From Hybos culiciformis (lineage: Eukaryota; Arthropoda; Insecta; Diptera; Hybotidae), in the NCBI GenBank assembly GCA_964007475.1, contig OZ023274.1, positions 92,403,213 through 92,467,212 of the forward strand: a stretch of DNA of 64,000 nt, given 5' to 3'. Position numbers and translations under genes: made by a program. The notes beneath the pieces were generated by a model that was given only the letters and a program-made list of their open reading frames with translations, searched no databases and was not told where the DNA came from. This document shows positions 60,301-64,000 of the stretch, piece by piece. Position 1 is the first letter of the stretch. Each line of letters starts with the position of its first letter.

Positions 60301-63300
60301 TTTGCCCAGTGCTTCCAGAACTTGGACCTTCCGAACAGACTATTCTATGAGACCAAAACAACAATACGAGAGGGAGGTTCTTGAATAAACCACATTATTT
60401 GAACCTTAACAATATTCGCATAGTGAAATATTCAAATTTAAAAATATAATAATAATAACCTTATTATTACACATGTATAAATTTTATAAGAAAATTCAGG
60501 CGAAATATTTTTCTGATACGTTGTACATAAAGTGTCATTCATTCAGCTTTTACTTTATTGAATCCCTAATGTTTGCTTTAAATAATTTGTTTTTGTTTGA
60601 AAATCAATGAAGATTTAATGAATCATAAAATTGATATATAAATTGATATAATAATATTTTTATTACAACAAGTGTAGGTATATCGAAATAAGCAATTTCT
60701 TTTAAAAAAATATCTTAATCTTTATTTTCTACATAATATTTTCCTTATTTATCTAATGGATAGGCATTATGTGTAATATAATGAATTTGCTATATAATTG
60801 TAAGTATTTCACTTTAGGAAATTAAATACATTATAAAAAAAAAATCAATAAATAAATAAATATATTTTATAGAAAAATGTATAAATTTGTTCCATTTAAG
60901 AATGAATCAATCAATTAAATCATCACCCTTTGATAAAATAGTGACAATCAATAATAATTATTTTACAGAGCTCACAAAGCAATAATTTATACTTGACTTT
61001 ACATAGTTCAATTTTATATTTATGTATTTAGACCAGCAAGGTCTATTGAATTGGAGAAAAAACAAGGGGTTTTCTATGGGTTCTTATGAAAATAAATTTA
61101 ATTTCCAATAATTAAGTTTCTAAATTAAGTTGTTGAGTAGCAAAACTTCTTAATAAAAATATTAAAATCAAATTGTTGGACCTCCCCTTCATAAATTTTT
61201 CTCCAATAATATATTATGCAAAAAAAATTCCAATTAAATTGATATCAATATAAACTTCCTTGAATCACTTGAAAAATCATCTTCCATTTTTATTAAAAAA
61301 AATCTATAGAAAAAAAAACTTAAGAATTTCCAAATAACTTTAATTATTGATACTTATATTTTACTTGGAATTTTTAATTAGAATTCATTTATTTTTAATA
61401 AGAATTGATTTATACATGAATAACTTAATTTTTTAGCACAAGTGACTTTTAAATAAATTTTCATTCGATTTTGATAAAAATCAATAATTTTTGTTATAAT
61501 TGACCCTATAATGTTGGTGGCTGTGTATACATGAATTTATATTTGGTTGGTTTGAGCAGACTTATATTTTTGAGAAAAAACAGGTACCTATAGTTGTGAT
61601 ATTTAGTAATTTATCTATTTATTGCTGCTATGACCAATCATAAAGATATTCTTGAAATAATATGAGTTATACGTGTATGAATGTACTAAATCCATAATTT
61701 TTCTTCTGATTATAAAATATTGCAATCATACTTATATAATTCATTTACTTTACTAAATACTATTTTAAAATATTGTTATTCCGAATTTTCTTAAATAATA
61801 TCTTTTCTCTAACTTACAATTAAAATATCTTTTATCTTTGGTTTTTGACATTATGAAAAAATTTGTTAATTACATAATTAAAAATAAATTTTATTGATGA
61901 AACTTTATTTATTTAAATCATTTTCCGGATAATTTTTAATATATTTGTTGTAAGCAAAACAAAAGTAAAAAAAATAATAATAATTTTTAAAAGAAACATA
62001 GAATCACAAATTTAACAATTATTATGTATAGTCATAAAATAATATATAAATAAAAAACTTTTCTAATTTAAAATGGATTTAATAAATTAAATATATACAT
62101 GTACCTTATGTTTTAGAACCAAAAAAAATTATCAATATGTACAATAATATTAAAGGTATGGGTATACCTAGGTTTAAAGCAGTAGAAAGTAATCTAAAGT
62201 TTTACATATGTTTTTGATATGTGTTTTTAAGTTTTCTTTAGAAAACGTAAATTGAAATAAATTTTCAAAGTTTGAAAATAAAAAATAATTGAAAAAAATA
62301 TTTTGTTTCAATTAATTTAAACTTTTTAGTTACAACCATAGTAAATTTATTAGTCATGATTTGCATGTATTAAAGTTTGATATCATAAATTGAAACTTAT
62401 AATAAAGATTTATTTACATAACGAGCAAACAAAGTCTGGTGTGTACATCTATACATTTACCTACAGAACTAAATTGAAATTATAATATTGATTATGTTGG
62501 AGTGATCTATTTATTTATGAATATAGTTATTTATTTATGAATATATGTATATATAAATTCGGTTTGATAGAATTTAGCAAAAAATTCCCTACAATAATTA
62601 TTCAAAATTCGTGTAGCTATTTCAGAAAAACCACAAAAGATTCAATAAAAACTAAAATTACTACTTAATGTTGAGAACTTAACATAATTATCTTCTATAT
62701 TTGTGACAATCATTAAAATAATTATATTTTATATTTCAAACTTATATTTTGTAGAGATCTAATGAAAACTGCTTATTTTAACTTCCCAAGAGACTAATTA
62801 TTTTTTTAAGAAGCCCCAATAAATTTTATTTGTTAAAAGAAAAATGACAAAATATCAAGTATTATTTTATACAAAAATAAAATGCTGTAAATAATTGGAA
62901 CGTCCGTTATGCTGTAAATAATTGGAAATTGGAGGTAATATATAAAAATATACTTTCCACTTTCATTTATTGATAAAAGAAAAAGTTATATAAAATAAAT
63001 GAAATATTTTAAAATTTTGATTATCCATTTCAAAAAAATGATTCCCGAGAATATCTACGTCAAACAATATTTGAAAATATTTTGTATCTATGAATGTAAC
63101 GAATGTAAAAGTCAGGTCCTATCGTTTGTATAAATATGTCATAGTTGGTATAATTATGCTAATGACATGTCCAGATACACATATCATTAAATTCATAAAT
63201 ATATAATGTATAATATTATTATGTTTATGGATAGCTTCATGTAATAAACAATTTTTACTTTATAAAACGAATTGAAAACAAAATAATGTTAAATAAAATA

Positions 63301-64000
63301 TCGATTTTTAAACATTTATACACATGTAATTTTCTTAAATTCCCTTAAATTCATGAATATTTTTATTTTTATGAATTTGTAATGTTTCGCTTAGGAAGAA
63401 TATTTTCCAGCAATATATATAATTGGGTATAGTATTTTTTGATTGCAGGATTTTCTAACGAAAAGTAAGTTTTTCCAGAAAAAATTTTGGGAAAACTTTC
63501 ATTTTCATTTTAAGTTTATTTAATTTTTAATAATTTCTGTACAGAGTTTAACACCGAACTTAAAAAAAAAGTTGTTTGATGACATGTAAGCTTAGACATG
63601 TGAACGCAGTTCCAAAAACATGTTTTTGAAAATCACCTGCTGAAGAATATTTTGTAAAATAGAAGTAACGATAGCATGATTAAATTCTAATGATATCTAT
63701 CATAATAATATTTATAAAATTTCAATTCAATAAATTTTATTTTATGTTTCAATGTAAAAATTTCTTTGCTTTTCATGTTACTTGCATGTTCTATTTAAAT
63801 TTTTATATTGGTTTGTCCAGCAGCCAAAAACATGTTGCTATATATAAACAATATTATTATTTTATTTTTATTTTTTATTTTTTTTTTGTCCAAAAAAGGA
63901 TATAATGTTTAGAATTTATTTTTCTGTAAAAATAAAAATACATTCGATAATTATTCTGTCAATGGATTATGTGAAACAATTTAAATGAAAGAATTTATTT
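57308..64000. other. A+T-rich sequence, no gene seen
   Basis: Only A/T-rich sequence is visible, with one small direct repeat (62882-62927) and a 16-bp palindrome CAAAAACATGTTTTTG at 63613-63628. The frames 58102-58311 (minus) and 63690-63905 (plus) are Phe/Ile/Tyr-rich and lack domain patterns. Confidence 0.6.
62882..62927 (+). repeat. 19-bp direct repeat, period 27
   Basis: ATGCTGTAAATAATTGGAA occurs at 62882-62900 and, identical, at 62909-62927, separated by CGTCCGTT. It could be a target duplication around an 8-bp footprint or local slippage. Confidence 0.75.

Overview
This window looks like gene-poor, strongly A+T-rich nuclear DNA from an animal, most likely an arthropod. The evidence is the base composition, long A and T homopolymers, a jockey/CR1-type non-LTR retrotransposon, several TA- or TTA-flanked MITE-like elements and a tiny CCTAA-type tract. 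I cannot name the organism. I see no bacterial operon, CRISPR array, rRNA gene or complete host protein gene. The window reads as intergenic DNA or the inside of a very long intron. Nearly all short open frames are A/T-rich chance frames or come from tandem repeats.

Layout. 1-4113: plain A+T-rich sequence. 4114-4520: small element with 11-bp inverted ends and nested CCGGAATAT palindromes. 4521-17407: almost featureless. 17408-18755: TA-flanked 1.34-kb element with 11-bp inverted ends, a hairpin inside each end, and an internal array of GTAAATTTAC palindromes on a 20-21-bp grid; it also holds a tRNA-like sequence with an A-rich tail on the minus strand. 20725-20798: 37-bp tandem duplication. 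22280-22399: ATT microsatellite. 30835-31314: Harbinger-like MITE with TTA target duplications. 32268-32335: 48-bp retro-insertion bounded by a perfect 10-bp duplication. 34250-36894: 5'-truncated non-LTR retrotransposon with an uninterrupted 847-codon frame (partial endonuclease plus complete reverse transcriptase) and a poly(A) tail. 37249-37300: 20-bp tandem repeat.

39568-45090 is the most repeat-dense stretch. It has three long inverted repeats, a forkhead-motif-like cluster, and a 1.55-kb 12-bp minisatellite that is G+C-rich and strand-asymmetric, flanked by copies of another repeat. 45091-54600 is again almost featureless. 54673-54793 (minus) is a possible isolated exon. 55095-57250 is the most unusual part: two richer-in-G+C islands made of consecutive hairpins. 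One contains a three-copy, ~97-bp repeat whose stem differences include compensatory changes. Identical 30-bp direct repeats bracket the second island. 57308-64000 is plain A+T-rich DNA.

No pathway can be reconstructed. The retrotransposon is the only clear protein-coding element and encodes its own replication enzymes. The other recognisable pieces are non-autonomous elements, tandem repeats and structured non-coding sequence.
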